From RFSX01 sp965230215 (GTDB lineage: Bacteria > Bacteroidota > Bacteroidia > Chitinophagales > Saprospiraceae), in contig CBDDKN010000002.1 of NCBI GenBank assembly GCA_965230215.1, positions 620,001 to 684,000 on the forward strand: 64,000 bases of DNA. The letters run 5' to 3'. Under the pieces are notes generated by a model. The model did no database searches. It saw nothing but the letters and a program-made list of their open reading frames with translations, and was not told the DNA's origin. A program made the position numbers and the translations under genes. Each line of letters begins with the position of its first letter. The stretch's first letter is position 1. Shown piece after piece: positions 26,677 through 36,546 of the stretch.

Positions 26677-27591
26677 TTAATATCTCATCTCTCTGAGATA
26701 GTCATGGCTCATTTCGACACTTGTGAGTGGATCGTAGGTTTTGTAATCATCCTGCTCCACAAGAAAGTGCTTCAAACCAGATAGCTCAGCGTGTCTGAAT
26801 ATCTCAGGATAGTCTATGACGCCAGTACCAACTTCAGTGAAGAACTTTTCTTCGGTATCATCCATATCCTTGACATGCCAATAATGGAAACGCCCAGGGT
26901 ACTTTTTAAAATAATCAATCGAGTTAGCGCCTGCTTTGGCTACCCAGTAGTGGTCCATTTCAAAATTTACCTTATCAGGATCTAATTGTTCTAGCATCAT
27001 ATCATAAGGTACAACACCATCGATTGGCATGAACTCAAAATCATGGTTATGGTAGTTCATTGTAAATCCATAAGACTTGGCAGTTTCACTGCAGGTATTG
27101 AGTAATTCAATCACCTCTTTGTAATCATCAAGTCGCTGACGCTCTTCAGAAGTCAGCCATGCCAGTATTAATGTATCTAAACCCAGTATCGATAGATCTT
27201 CACAATACTTTTCCCAATTGTTTGACATGCTGGTCTTACCATCGGTAGACCCCCTACCGGTCCCAGGACAATGTGTGCTCTTCATTGTCAAACCCATATC
27301 TGTGACAATCGTCTTAAACTCACTAATTTCGATACCAAACATTTTACCGTCATCATAACAGCCTCCTGTCAATTCAACATCATCAAATCCAATCTCTTTT
27401 AGCTTTTTCAAGGTACCAACCGGATCAGAATCCATTAAATCTCTCACTGACCATAGTTGTATTCCAAATTGGCCAAGCTGCTTTCCTGCAATTTCTTCTG
27501 CCTTAGCTTTGCTAGCCTCAGCCTTACATCTTAACATCATCAATGAAGCGGTAGCAAGGGTGGTTTGAGATACAAATTTTCTTCTTTTCAT
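26677..27591 (-). CDS. Exported sugar phosphate isomerase/epimerase-type TIM barrel
   Basis: 304 residues of the xylose isomerase-like TIM barrel family (AP-endonuclease 2 fold). The N-terminus MKRRKFVSQTTLATASLMML carries a twin-arginine-like signal, so it is probably exported folded. Barrel motifs are FGIQLWSVRDLM, GFDDVELTGG, MKSTHCPG, YHNHDFEF, NFEMDHYWVAKAG and FHYWHVKDMD, with metal-binding E/D/H residues in the usual places. Such proteins occur widely in Bacteroidota carbohydrate loci; the substrate cannot be told from sequence. Follows the TonB-type gene by 30 bases on the same strand. Confidence 0.82.
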   Translation of the reverse strand: MKRRKFVSQTTLATASLMMLRCKAEASKAKAEEIAGKQLGQFGIQLWSVRDLMDSDPVGTLKKLKEIGFDDVELTGGCYDDGKMFGIEISEFKTIVTDMGLTMKSTHCPGTGRGSTDGKTSMSNNWEKYCEDLSILGLDTLILAWLTSEERQRLDDYKEVIELLNTCSETAKSYGFTMNYHNHDFEFMPIDGVVPYDMMLEQLDPDKVNFEMDHYWVAKAGANSIDYFKKYPGRFHYWHVKDMDDTEEKFFTEVGTGVIDYPEIFRHAELSGLKHFLVEQDDYKTYDPLTSVEMSHDYLREMRY

Positions 27592-27621
27592 TTTGACGGT
27601 TTTATAATGTAATGTAAGAAA

Positions 27622-29625
27622 TTAAAATGTTCTTCGATAACTCAAAATTGGTATCATTGTCAGCTGTTCCTCAACGATCACACTATCCAGATAAGGATCA
27701 AATAAAAGATAAGCCTCATTCGCTCTCGACATGACATTCTGAATATCCAATGTCCAGGTGGTTTTCTTTTTACTCCATTGAACACGCAAGTCAAGCCTGT
27801 TGTAATCCTTGAGTTTGCGACTTACAAATTCATAGGTATTGGGATTAAATGCAAAGCTCATCATACCATCCCGAGCATGAAAGGCCATATTCAAAATGAT
27901 CTTTGCATCACGCTTGGTTTGAAATTCTTTGGAAACAACAAAGTTCATCACATAGCCCAGATCCTCATTAAAGAAGTACGTATCGTTTTCATAGGAGTTA
28001 TCCATCAGTGTAAAGTTTGCATTGGTGTAAAGACCACCATTCCAACTCCTGTCAAACATAAGTTCTATTCCACGACCGATTTTATCCAAAGCAATAAATG
28101 GGGAGCCCCCAAATTCACTAAACCAGTCGAAGTATGAATTCAAATCGGCCAATGGTTCATTATAACGCAAGTGATCAAAAGCAAAATCGGGTCCGCTTAT
28201 TCGCCAATAATATGCACGTACCATCATGTTTGTACTCAAATCCCCTAAGTGATATTTATATGTCGCAGAACCTGAAAACATCTCATTTAGACGGTCTTCG
28301 ATAAAGCCATTTTCAAGATGCGGTGCGAAACCCTGGGCAATTCCGAGTCTTACTTTATATGCACCATTCAGAACAAGGGCATGTTGCTTATACTTTATAT
28401 CCATCGTTATCGCAGACTCCGGGCGCAAACCCACTTCGTCGCGTAAATGATAAATAACGGCAAGCTCAGGTATCAATCTTAATTTCAAATCACCTTTATT
28501 TACCAAATGATCTAAGGTTCCAGACACGCGTGCATAAGTATCATGGAAATCGTTTACTTCTAAAAAATTAGCAAACGCATCCCATTCTGATATTTTAAGA
28601 TGTGTATTAAGGCCTAATACACTTTTGTTTTTAATCCATTTGTATGAGCCATTATAAGAAAACATACTCTCATCAGAGATTGAAGTACGATCATATATGC
28701 CAGCAGTTATATCTGGAAAATCGATAGTTGAATTTGATCCACGACGTGTGTATTTGCGGGAATAATACAAGGAATGATGCTGTAAATCAGTTGTATAATT
28801 AAATCCAGCGATCCAGTAATCAGATTCCATATTGATGCGTTGGAAATCTTTAAACTCCTCAGCCTGGTTGATATCCTCGATCACTTCCTTATCGTTTTTT
28901 GAAATTCCTCGGCTAATGGTAAAAGACAATTTATCCGAAAGTTCAGCCCGTAGAAATGCATCATAGAATTTAATCTGCTCACCATCAAAATCGACACCCA
29001 AATCATTTAGAAGGCCAATTGTGGAGTATCGGATATGTGCCTTTATTGGAATTTTTTCTTTTGTTTGGATACCTGCTTCCATTCCTAGCAATCCCAATTT
29101 GATAAATGAATCGGAATGGCTATCAAAATCAAATTCACCCACACCTGATAAAGATGTAAATCGACCATTTCCATAGGGTGAACCATGAAAAACAAAACTA
29201 TTAATTACATCAAATGGAATCCCCAAAACGCCACCTGAAGAAGGGCTCGGTTCATCTAATATTCTACCAGCATTAGACAGATGATTCGGACTTACTATTT
29301 CCGCGCCATTAATTGCCCATCTCATATATTCTGATGGCAGGCCTCTATAGATGATAGCGTTGTTCTGATCATTTTGAATTGTGATTCCTGTATGTCTGTA
29401 AAGCACTCGTGAAGGATCGTCAAATGTTGCTGCCATCTCCTTACTCTTACGCTTCACAACCAAGTTGTTTTGAGCAAAATCAAAGTGCTTCTGTATGGGG
29501 TGATAAACCAAATCTACAGTATCTTCCACCACATCAAAAACATTCTGTCCTGACATATTGAAGCCCAAGAATAATGCAATAAGGATAAAAAACCATCTTA
29601 CACCAGTGAAATCCATCTTATTCAT
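27622..29625 (-). CDS. TonB-dependent receptor-like outer membrane beta-barrel protein
   Basis: About 667 residues. The start ATG 29625 (MNKMDFTGVRWFFILIALFLGF) begins a signal peptide ending near NMSGQ, and it overlaps the restored YhhN stop by 8 bases; the longer frame upstream is YhhN coding sequence. A plug-like region is visible (SRVLYRHTGITIQNDQNNAI, IYRGLPSEYMRWAINGAEI, PFDVINSFVFHGSPYGNG). Many amphipathic strands with alternating aromatics end in ILSYRRTF, a beta-barrel terminus. No N-terminal carboxypeptidase-like domain and no obvious TonB box, and no SusD partner is adjacent, so I would not call it a SusC. The ligand is unknown. Confidence 0.8.
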   Translation of the reverse strand: MNKMDFTGVRWFFILIALFLGFNMSGQNVFDVVEDTVDLVYHPIQKHFDFAQNNLVVKRKSKEMAATFDDPSRVLYRHTGITIQNDQNNAIIYRGLPSEYMRWAINGAEIVSPNHLSNAGRILDEPSPSSGGVLGIPFDVINSFVFHGSPYGNGRFTSLSGVGEFDFDSHSDSFIKLGLLGMEAGIQTKEKIPIKAHIRYSTIGLLNDLGVDFDGEQIKFYDAFLRAELSDKLSFTISRGISKNDKEVIEDINQAEEFKDFQRINMESDYWIAGFNYTTDLQHHSLYYSRKYTRRGSNSTIDFPDITAGIYDRTSISDESMFSYNGSYKWIKNKSVLGLNTHLKISEWDAFANFLEVNDFHDTYARVSGTLDHLVNKGDLKLRLIPELAVIYHLRDEVGLRPESAITMDIKYKQHALVLNGAYKVRLGIAQGFAPHLENGFIEDRLNEMFSGSATYKYHLGDLSTNMMVRAYYWRISGPDFAFDHLRYNEPLADLNSYFDWFSEFGGSPFIALDKIGRGIELMFDRSWNGGLYTNANFTLMDNSYENDTYFFNEDLGYVMNFVVSKEFQTKRDAKIILNMAFHARDGMMSFAFNPNTYEFVSRKLKDYNRLDLRVQWSKKKTTWTLDIQNVMSRANEAYLLFDPYLDSVIVEEQLTMIPILSYRRTF

Positions 29626-30311
29626 TTTTGATTTGAATGTCGTATTTAATTCCACCCACAATCATGAGTTGTGCTGCCAGATAAGTAGACATTACCAGGG
29701 CTCGTGACTGGTCAAAAGGATTTGAGAATTTATCTATTGCGATGAACATGTCTGATAACATAAACAGTAATAGCACCTAAAAAGACAAGAACTCCTCCCA
29801 ACGTTGAAACAGATCTCATCCTGTTCAATGCAGCAAGTGCCATTAGACTTATAACCAGTACATAGACCAAGACTGGTATCTTCATGCCCTGAAGATAAGG
29901 TAAGAGATAACTGACAATAGAAATCAACCAGACAATAATCAAAGCCGCTATGAATAATCTCAAATTGCTCTTCGTGATTACTGCTGCACCTTGTTCCTTC
30001 ATAAAAAGAATAATATAAAATACATGGGCCAGCAAGAAAGCCGACAGTCCAAATACAAACAAGTTTTTGTCACCGTAAATATTCAAAAGAAGTATATCGC
30101 CTAACCATGAGAAGAATAATGCAGTAAGAAGCAGGTACTTCTTGTTAGCCATAGATTTTGGAGTCTCAACCATGATGACATCTGCCATCAATAAAGGCAT
30201 AAAAAGCACCTTGGTTACATTGATCAAAAATGAACTCTCGGGGGCATACAACCATAGCGACACATGAACTATCGCAAGAAGTATGTATGATATACGAAGA
30301 AAAATAGCCAT
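29618..30311 (-). pseudogene. YhhN/TMEM86-family membrane protein (lysoplasmalogenase type), frameshifted
   Basis: A multi-pass inner membrane protein of the YhhN family, whose animal members hydrolyse lysoplasmalogen. Start ATG 30311 (MAIFLRISYILLAIVHVSLW) lies one base after the stop of the upstream isomerase gene; the family blocks FMPLLMADVIM and ALFFSWLGDILLL are clear. After LVFLGAI the frame leaves the family and stops at 29730. One base over, the minus strand reads LFMLSDMFIAIDKFSNPF, then DQSRALVMSTYLAAQLMIV, the normal C-terminus, down to a stop at 29618. Removing one base at 29772 gives a seamless GALLFMLSD and a 230-residue protein of normal size. Either an assembly insertion or a fresh mutation; the tail is not decayed. 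Confidence 0.85.
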
Positions 30312-30312
30312 T

Positions 30313-31368
30313 TTAATCCAGGCCAAGAAGATCTCTGATCATTCCTTTATCTATGCCAGAGTCTGCAAAATCGTCAAAGGCTTTGTTCGTTACTTCTATA
30401 ATATGTTCTGCAATGAATGGTGCTCCCTCTCTGGCGCCTTGTTCAGGAGATTTAATACAACACTCCCACTCCATGACAGCCCAACCATCAAAACCATATT
30501 GCGACAGTTTTGAAAAAACTGATTGGAAATCAACATGTCCGTCTCCTAAAGATCTGAAACGACCAGCCCTGTTAACCCATCCCTGATATCCACCATATAC
30601 ACCCTGGCGACCGTTAGGGTTAAACTCCGCATCCTTCACATGGAACATCTTGATGCGTTCATGATATATGTCAATATGCTCTAGATAATCCATTGCCTGT
30701 AAGACATAATGACTCGGATCATATAGCATGCACGCTCTTTCATGGTTATCCACCCGCTCCAAAAACATTTCGTAACTGATGCCATCGTGAAGATCCTCAT
30801 TCGGATGAATCTCATAACAAAGATCTACACCATTCTCATCACATATATCAAGGATAGGTCTCCACCTGTCAGCCAATTCGCTAAATGCTGTCTCAACCAA
30901 TCCCTCAGGTCGCTGCGGCCAAGGGTACACATATGGCCATGCAAGAGAACCACTGAATGTTACCATGGCATTGAGCCCAAGCCTTTTTGATGATTTGGCA
31001 GCATTGATCATCTGCTTAACTGCCCACTCCTGTCTTGCCTTTGGATTTCCATGAACTGCTGCTGGTGCAAAGGCATCGAATAACTTATCATAAGCTGGGT
31101 GCACAGCAACCAATTGACCTTGAAGGTGTGTAGCCAACTCAGTTATCTTAAGACCATAAGATTCAACTTTTCCTTTTAGCTCATCGCAATAGTCCTGGCT
31201 ATCCGCAGCAATATCTAGATCAATAAGCCGCGTTTCATTAGATGGGATTTGAATCCCTTTATAGCCAAGATCTGCCGCCCATTGACAAATGGATTCCAAA
31301 GAATTAAATGGAGCTTCGTCTCCCATAAACTGAGCAAGAAAAATAGCTGGTCCTTTGATCGTTTTCAT
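30313..31368 (-). CDS. Sugar phosphate isomerase/epimerase-type TIM barrel
   Basis: 351 residues, xylose isomerase-like TIM barrel family, with no signal peptide and so cytoplasmic. Motifs include AADLGYKGIQIPS, ITELATHLQGQLVAVHP, LGLNAMVTFSGSLAWPYVYPWP, DLCYEIHPNEDLHDG, MLYDPSHYVLQAMDY, IKMFHVKDAEF and GDGHVDFQSVF; the E/D/H metal ligands of the family are present. Relatives are usually encoded beside Gfo/Idh/MocA oxidoreductases; here the nearest one is 14 kb away (45663). It follows the GH31 gene by 16 bases, so probably takes part in sugar or glycoside turnover. Confidence 0.85.
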   Translation of the reverse strand: MKTIKGPAIFLAQFMGDEAPFNSLESICQWAADLGYKGIQIPSNETRLIDLDIAADSQDYCDELKGKVESYGLKITELATHLQGQLVAVHPAYDKLFDAFAPAAVHGNPKARQEWAVKQMINAAKSSKRLGLNAMVTFSGSLAWPYVYPWPQRPEGLVETAFSELADRWRPILDICDENGVDLCYEIHPNEDLHDGISYEMFLERVDNHERACMLYDPSHYVLQAMDYLEHIDIYHERIKMFHVKDAEFNPNGRQGVYGGYQGWVNRAGRFRSLGDGHVDFQSVFSKLSQYGFDGWAVMEWECCIKSPEQGAREGAPFIAEHIIEVTNKAFDDFADSGIDKGMIRDLLGLD

Positions 31369-31384
31369 AGTATGTCTTGTTGCT

Positions 31385-33772
31385 TTATTTTATCTCAATT
31401 ACCGAAAACCCTGCCGCCACGCTAAATCCATCTTTATCAAATTCTGCAGCCTCACCATCTACGATTACCTCACTTACTTTAAATGGCAGTCCTTTTAAAT
31501 GGATTCGATACTTTTTGATTGGTCCGTTAAAGTTGCCTTCAATTTTCTGCTCGATTCTCATATCATCACTGTCACCTGAAACGGAGAAGGTACTTAATCT
31601 AAAATCACCGTTTTCATATGAATATCCATCATGCGCATCTTCAAACCATTCACTAGTGTGACTTCCTTGAATATGATATACGTTCAGGTCTACTTCGTCA
31701 AACGACTTCTCATCAGTATACTGTTGGATTGGATATAGTGGAATTACTGCTCCAGCTTGAACAAAAAATGGAAACTTCTCTAAGTCGGTTGTATCAACTA
31801 CCAATTCACGTTGTCCTTCAACTGGCTTAGATGTCCAGAAGTCATACCATCTTCCTTTTGGCAAATACATTGATCTGCTCTGAGCACCTCCATTCATAAC
31901 CGGAACGATAAGCAAATCCGGACCGCAAAGGAATTCATGATCGCGATTAATATTGTGTGTATCATGTTGATCGTGAAAAACCAAAGGCCTAACCATAGGT
32001 ACTCCTTCTTTATGATACTTGTAGAAGCTTGTATATATGTATGGTAGCAATTGATATCTTAACTCAACAAATTTCTTAAATAGGAGTGTGTATTTCTCTC
32101 CAAAAGACCACGGCTCTTGATCACCATGATCGCCAGAAGAATGAACCCTGCAGAATGGATGAAAAATGCCAAGCTGAATCCATCTGACAAACAGCTCACC
32201 AGTAGGCTGTTGAATAAAGCCACCTATGTCAGAACCACAAAAACTGATTCCTGATATACTTAACCTTTGGGCCTGTACGTCAGCGAGCCACAAATGCTCC
32301 CATGAAGCAATATTATCTCCGGTCCAAACCGAACTATAACGTTGAAGACCAGCATAACCGGATCGAGTGATGATCAAAGGACGCTTCCCGTTGGCAAATC
32401 GTTTGACCCCTTCTGCTGTTGCTCTGGCCATCTGCATCCCGTAGACATTGTGTCCTTTTCTGTGTGAGCACAAATTGCCATCATAGTCATGCAATACATC
32501 TTCAGGGAATGTCTTACTCTCCACTTCAAACAGTGCCGGTTCATTCATATCATTCCATACACCGTCTACACCAATATCTTCTATCAATTCTTTGTACAAA
32601 CCAGCCCACCATTCCCGAACATCAGGTCTTGTGAAGTCTGGAAAATAACAATCCCCAGGCCAAACTTTGCCTTTTACAAAATGACCATCAGGTCTTCTGC
32701 AATAATATCCCTTTTCAAGTCCTTCATTAAAGATGTCATAATCTTTATCAACTTTGATCCCGGGATCTATAATCACCATAGTCTTGAAACCAATGTCTCT
32801 TAATCTATCAACCATGCCCTTTGGGTCAGGAAACTTTTCCTCATCCCAGGTAAAGCATCTAAAGCCATCCATATAATCTATGTCGAGATATATGGCGTCG
32901 CAAGGTATCTGCCATTCTCTCATCGTCTGAGCAACTTCCATGACATTGGATTCAGGATAATAACTCCACTTACATTGCTGAAATCCCAAAGACCACATTG
33001 GTGGCATATCCGGGGTTCCCGTCAAAATCGTATATCGGGAAGCCACATCAAGCAATTCCGGACCAGCAATGAAGTAATAATTCATTTCTCCACCTTGCGC
33101 CCAGTAGCTCGTTGCAGAATTACGTTCCGAACCGAAGTCAAAATGCGACTTAAAGCTGTTATCGAAAAAGATACCGTAAGCAATACCATTATGAAGTCCA
33201 TAATAGATAGGAATATTCTTGTATAGAGGATCAGAATTTTTGGAATAACCATAGTGGTCAGTACCCCAGTTAACAAGACGCTTACCTCTCAGATTCAAGT
33301 CTGTAGGCTTATCACCAAGACCATAAAATGCTTCGCGTTCCTGCATCTTTTTGGTCATCTGTACGATATAACCTCCATACTTTTCATTCTCTTCCCAGTG
33401 GAATCCTTTTTCATCCTCGTTGATGACAGTGCCATTCTTATCCAGAATTTTTACAGCCATATTGTCTTTTGCAATACGACAATCCACAGCCCGTGTACTT
33501 ATCTGATAGTACTCTGGATGTTCGTCCAGGTGAAAATCAACCTTGACTTTTGTGAAATCAGGTGCAATTCCATAAGAAAAGTCATTATGGAAATATCCAT
33601 CGGGGGAATATCTGAATCTCAATATGTGTTCAGTGACTACATATAACTGCAGCACCACATCATTCTCAGCTGTAAATGTTATACATTGATCTTTGCTGTT
33701 CTCATCGACCTGGACCAGTGAGCCTGGGTAAAATTCTCTGTCAGTAAAATGCTGTTTAATACTATTCGCCAT
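31385..33772 (-). CDS. Glycoside hydrolase family 31 alpha-glucosidase
   Basis: Retaining exo-acting hydrolase releasing glucose (or xylose) from the non-reducing end of alpha-glucans. 795 residues, no signal peptide, so probably cytoplasmic. The N-terminal beta-sandwich includes MQEREAFYGLGDKPTDLNLR. The catalytic barrel has CDAIYLDIDYMDGFRCFTWD, the nucleophile D408 in GVWNDMNEPA and the acid/base D486 in SVWTGDNIASW. HPFCRVHSSGDHGDQEPW is also typical. C-terminal beta domains follow. Lies 56 bases after glgC on the same strand, so a part in glycogen breakdown is likely. Alpha-xylosidase activity cannot be excluded. Confidence 0.93.
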   Translation of the reverse strand: MANSIKQHFTDREFYPGSLVQVDENSKDQCITFTAENDVVLQLYVVTEHILRFRYSPDGYFHNDFSYGIAPDFTKVKVDFHLDEHPEYYQISTRAVDCRIAKDNMAVKILDKNGTVINEDEKGFHWEENEKYGGYIVQMTKKMQEREAFYGLGDKPTDLNLRGKRLVNWGTDHYGYSKNSDPLYKNIPIYYGLHNGIAYGIFFDNSFKSHFDFGSERNSATSYWAQGGEMNYYFIAGPELLDVASRYTILTGTPDMPPMWSLGFQQCKWSYYPESNVMEVAQTMREWQIPCDAIYLDIDYMDGFRCFTWDEEKFPDPKGMVDRLRDIGFKTMVIIDPGIKVDKDYDIFNEGLEKGYYCRRPDGHFVKGKVWPGDCYFPDFTRPDVREWWAGLYKELIEDIGVDGVWNDMNEPALFEVESKTFPEDVLHDYDGNLCSHRKGHNVYGMQMARATAEGVKRFANGKRPLIITRSGYAGLQRYSSVWTGDNIASWEHLWLADVQAQRLSISGISFCGSDIGGFIQQPTGELFVRWIQLGIFHPFCRVHSSGDHGDQEPWSFGEKYTLLFKKFVELRYQLLPYIYTSFYKYHKEGVPMVRPLVFHDQHDTHNINRDHEFLCGPDLLIVPVMNGGAQSRSMYLPKGRWYDFWTSKPVEGQRELVVDTTDLEKFPFFVQAGAVIPLYPIQQYTDEKSFDEVDLNVYHIQGSHTSEWFEDAHDGYSYENGDFRLSTFSVSGDSDDMRIEQKIEGNFNGPIKKYRIHLKGLPFKVSEVIVDGEAAEFDKDGFSVAAGFSVIEIK

Positions 33773-33828
33773 TTTCTAAAGATAAGTTGACGAATCTAAT
33801 AATCTTTTAGAAAAAATGCAGTCAATTA

Positions 33829-35112
33829 TTACACTGGCTTTCCTATTGTTTCACCATTAGGTATAAATGCGCCTTTTTTAACTATAACAATACCCTCCTT
33901 TATACAATATTGATCTGTTTCCATGTCCTCAAGACTAGGATCACCCTGTATCGTTACATTATGTCCGATACGGACATTTTTGTCAAGAATTGCATTTTTT
34001 ATAAAGCAGTTATTGCCAATACCGAGCAATTCATTGTTAGGCAGTTGTGCCAAATCATCGACGGTCTGATAGTAATCAATACCCATAATATAGCTGTCTC
34101 TAATTATGGTTTCTTTACCAATTCTGGAACGTATGCCCAGAACAGAATGAGAGATTTCTTTGGCATGACAAATACAACCATCTGAAATCAATCCAAAATT
34201 AATTTGGGTACCAAAGAATTTTGAAGGAGCCAGAATTCTGCCATGCGTATATAATTTTTTGACATTGTTATATAGATGATATTCTGGTAGAAATCGAGTA
34301 AGCTTCAGATTCGCCTCATAGAAGGAGGAAATATTTCCAATATCTGTCCAATAACCTTCAAAAGGATACGAAGTCACTTTTCTGTTCGGATCATACACAG
34401 CAGAAGGAATTATTTCCTTGCCAAAGTCATTGGCATCTGGCTGTTCATCAAAGAGTGCATCCAATACTTCTCGATTAAAAACATATATACCCATAGAAGC
34501 CAGATACTCGCGACCCTCTGATTTTAAGTTTTCAGAAACCGGAGATTTCCAATCATCAACTATATCCATTCCAGGCTTCTCATAAAAGTTTTGAATCACA
34601 CCATCTTCACCAACCTTTAGAATTCCAAATGCCGTCGCATCTTTCTTAACAACAGGTATGGTGGCAACAGTAACATCAGCACCTTGTTCTGCATGATATG
34701 CCAACAACTCGCTAAAATCCATCTGGTATAATTGATCACCCGACAATATCAGTACATAATCAAACTTGATTTTATTCAACTCTGTTCTTGTTTGTCTTAC
34801 AGCATCAGCCGTACCCTGAAACCACTCTTTATTATCGGCAGTCTGTTCCGCCGCTTGTATATTGACAAATGCATCAGAAAAGACGTCAAACTGATAGGTA
34901 TTCTTTATGTGTCTGTTCAAAGAAGCCGAATTGTACATTGTCAACACGAACATACGTTTGATGTTGGAGTTTATACAATTGCTTATAGGAATATCTATCA
35001 ACCTATACTTACCTGCTATCGGCACAGCTGGCTTTGACCTGTGAGCTGTTAAAGGATACAACCTGCTACCAACCCCACCACCAAGAATTAATGCTACAGT
35101 ATTTTCTGTCAT
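33829..35112 (-). CDS. glgC: Glucose-1-phosphate adenylyltransferase GlgC
   Basis: Makes ADP-glucose from glucose-1-phosphate and ATP, the committed step of bacterial glycogen synthesis. 427 residues, normal length. N-terminal nucleotidyltransferase signature ALILGGGVGSRLYPLTAHRSKPAVPIAGKYRLIDIPISNC, then EWFQGTADAVRQ, VLILSGDQLYQMDF, FYEKPG, and a C-terminal left-handed beta-helix (SVLGIRSRIGKETIIRDS to VRIGHNVTI). The ATG overlaps the glgA stop as ATGA, a sign of translational coupling. Confidence 0.97.
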   Translation of the reverse strand: MTENTVALILGGGVGSRLYPLTAHRSKPAVPIAGKYRLIDIPISNCINSNIKRMFVLTMYNSASLNRHIKNTYQFDVFSDAFVNIQAAEQTADNKEWFQGTADAVRQTRTELNKIKFDYVLILSGDQLYQMDFSELLAYHAEQGADVTVATIPVVKKDATAFGILKVGEDGVIQNFYEKPGMDIVDDWKSPVSENLKSEGREYLASMGIYVFNREVLDALFDEQPDANDFGKEIIPSAVYDPNRKVTSYPFEGYWTDIGNISSFYEANLKLTRFLPEYHLYNNVKKLYTHGRILAPSKFFGTQINFGLISDGCICHAKEISHSVLGIRSRIGKETIIRDSYIMGIDYYQTVDDLAQLPNNELLGIGNNCFIKNAILDKNVRIGHNVTIQGDPSLEDMETDQYCIKEGIVIVKKGAFIPNGETIGKPV

Positions 35113-36545
35113 ATTTGTCTATTTATCGTTTTGATATACTCTTCTTTATATTTTGCTGCTGAAGAAGACCATGAGAAATCAAGATCCATAATCTTATTAA
35201 CCAGAGTCTTCATGGCCAGCTTATCACTATATAGCTCAGAGGCACGTCCCAAAGAATAAACAATATCCTCAACTGAAGCCCTCAAAAAACTAATACCATT
35301 CCCGTCATCTCCAATATCCGGAACTGTATCGATTAATCCTCCTGTATGACGAACTATTGGCACAGTTCCATAACGCATTGCATACATTTGATTTAATCCG
35401 CATGGCTCAAATCTGGACGGCATCAGAATAAAATCTGAAGCTGCATAGATCTGATGTGCCAAAGCTTCATTGTAAGCAATTACCGCTGTCACATTGTCTG
35501 GATAATCTCTTTGAAGTTGTAACACATCTTCTTCAATGCCCTTATCTCCAGAACCCAAAATGAAAAAATGCAGCTCCTTATTATTTTTCAAGTATTGCTC
35601 AAATGACCCTGCCAGTAAATCAGCAGATTTCTCATATGCAAACCTTCCAATAAAACTAACCAATGCCTTGTTGGACTTGAAGCCATAGTCATTGGCAAGT
35701 GCTTTCTTGTTGCTCTTCTTAAATACTGATGCGCTCCTCTTAAGGACCGTTCTAATCATGGGATCTGTTTTGGGATCCCATAACTGTGTATCTATGCCAT
35801 TGAGAATTCCTGTAGTCTTATAATTCTCAAATCGAACCAGTGAAGTAAGCGTATCAAAATCCTGTCGCAATTCTACCATGTAGGATGGAGATACCGTGTT
35901 GATACGCCAAGAACATTTGATCGCTGTTGCCAGGCTATTGATAGCACCATCCCAGTCCAATAAACCTCCTTTCTCGGCAGGAAAATCCGGAATTAATGAT
36001 GCAAGGGACCAATCAAAAACACCTCTATATTGACCATTATGTATCGTAAAAAAGCTGGCCATATCGGAAAGCTTACTAAATTCAGGACAATGCTGAATCA
36101 TAAAGCTTATTAAGCCGGTCATATGATCATGGCAATGCAATAATTCAAATGTATCCGGATTGGCCATCAGCCAATTAATAATGGCTAGTTGAAATGAAAG
36201 ATTGCGTTGAACTTCGTCATTGTAAGCTGTGCCTTCTTCTGTCAAATAAATATGTGGTCTATCAAATTTACCTGGGATATCCACTGCATAAAAAGGAAAT
36301 CCCAGATCAGTGCTCTCTAGCTTACATATCGTAAATGAAACCTCTTCATCACCCAGTTTAAAACTTGAAGAAAAAACAGATGTAAAGCTCTGTGATTCAA
36401 ACCACTTGTTTCGATATTTAGGGATAATCACAGATGCTGTGACTTCATGTTCGGGCAGGTATACAGGTAATGCACCTACAACGTCACCCATGCCACCAGC
36501 TTTTGCTGCAGGATAGCATTCGGTTGATATGTGTAGTACATTCAT
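35109..36545 (-). CDS. glgA: Glycogen synthase GlgA (GT5)
   Basis: Extends alpha-1,4-glucan chains from ADP-glucose. 478 residues. The ADP-glucose-binding KxGG motif is AAKAGGMGDVVGALP near the N-terminus; LLHCHDHMTGLI, TIHNGQYRGVFDW, INTVSPSYMVEL, FIGRFAYEKSADLL and FILMPSRFEPCGLNQMYAMRYGTVPIVRHTGGL are the standard GT5 blocks in order. One base separates its ATG from the glgB stop, and it shares ATGA with glgC downstream. Confidence 0.96.
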   Translation of the reverse strand: MNVLHISTECYPAAKAGGMGDVVGALPVYLPEHEVTASVIIPKYRNKWFESQSFTSVFSSSFKLGDEEVSFTICKLESTDLGFPFYAVDIPGKFDRPHIYLTEEGTAYNDEVQRNLSFQLAIINWLMANPDTFELLHCHDHMTGLISFMIQHCPEFSKLSDMASFFTIHNGQYRGVFDWSLASLIPDFPAEKGGLLDWDGAINSLATAIKCSWRINTVSPSYMVELRQDFDTLTSLVRFENYKTTGILNGIDTQLWDPKTDPMIRTVLKRSASVFKKSNKKALANDYGFKSNKALVSFIGRFAYEKSADLLAGSFEQYLKNNKELHFFILGSGDKGIEEDVLQLQRDYPDNVTAVIAYNEALAHQIYAASDFILMPSRFEPCGLNQMYAMRYGTVPIVRHTGGLIDTVPDIGDDGNGISFLRASVEDIVYSLGRASELYSDKLAMKTLVNKIMDLDFSWSSSAAKYKEEYIKTINRQI

Positions 36546-36546
36546 A

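Noticed and set aside
29626..29661. Twelve extra N-terminal codons of the TonB-type protein
   Set aside because: They overlap the YhhN C-terminus in another frame and would hide the signal peptide behind a polar stretch.
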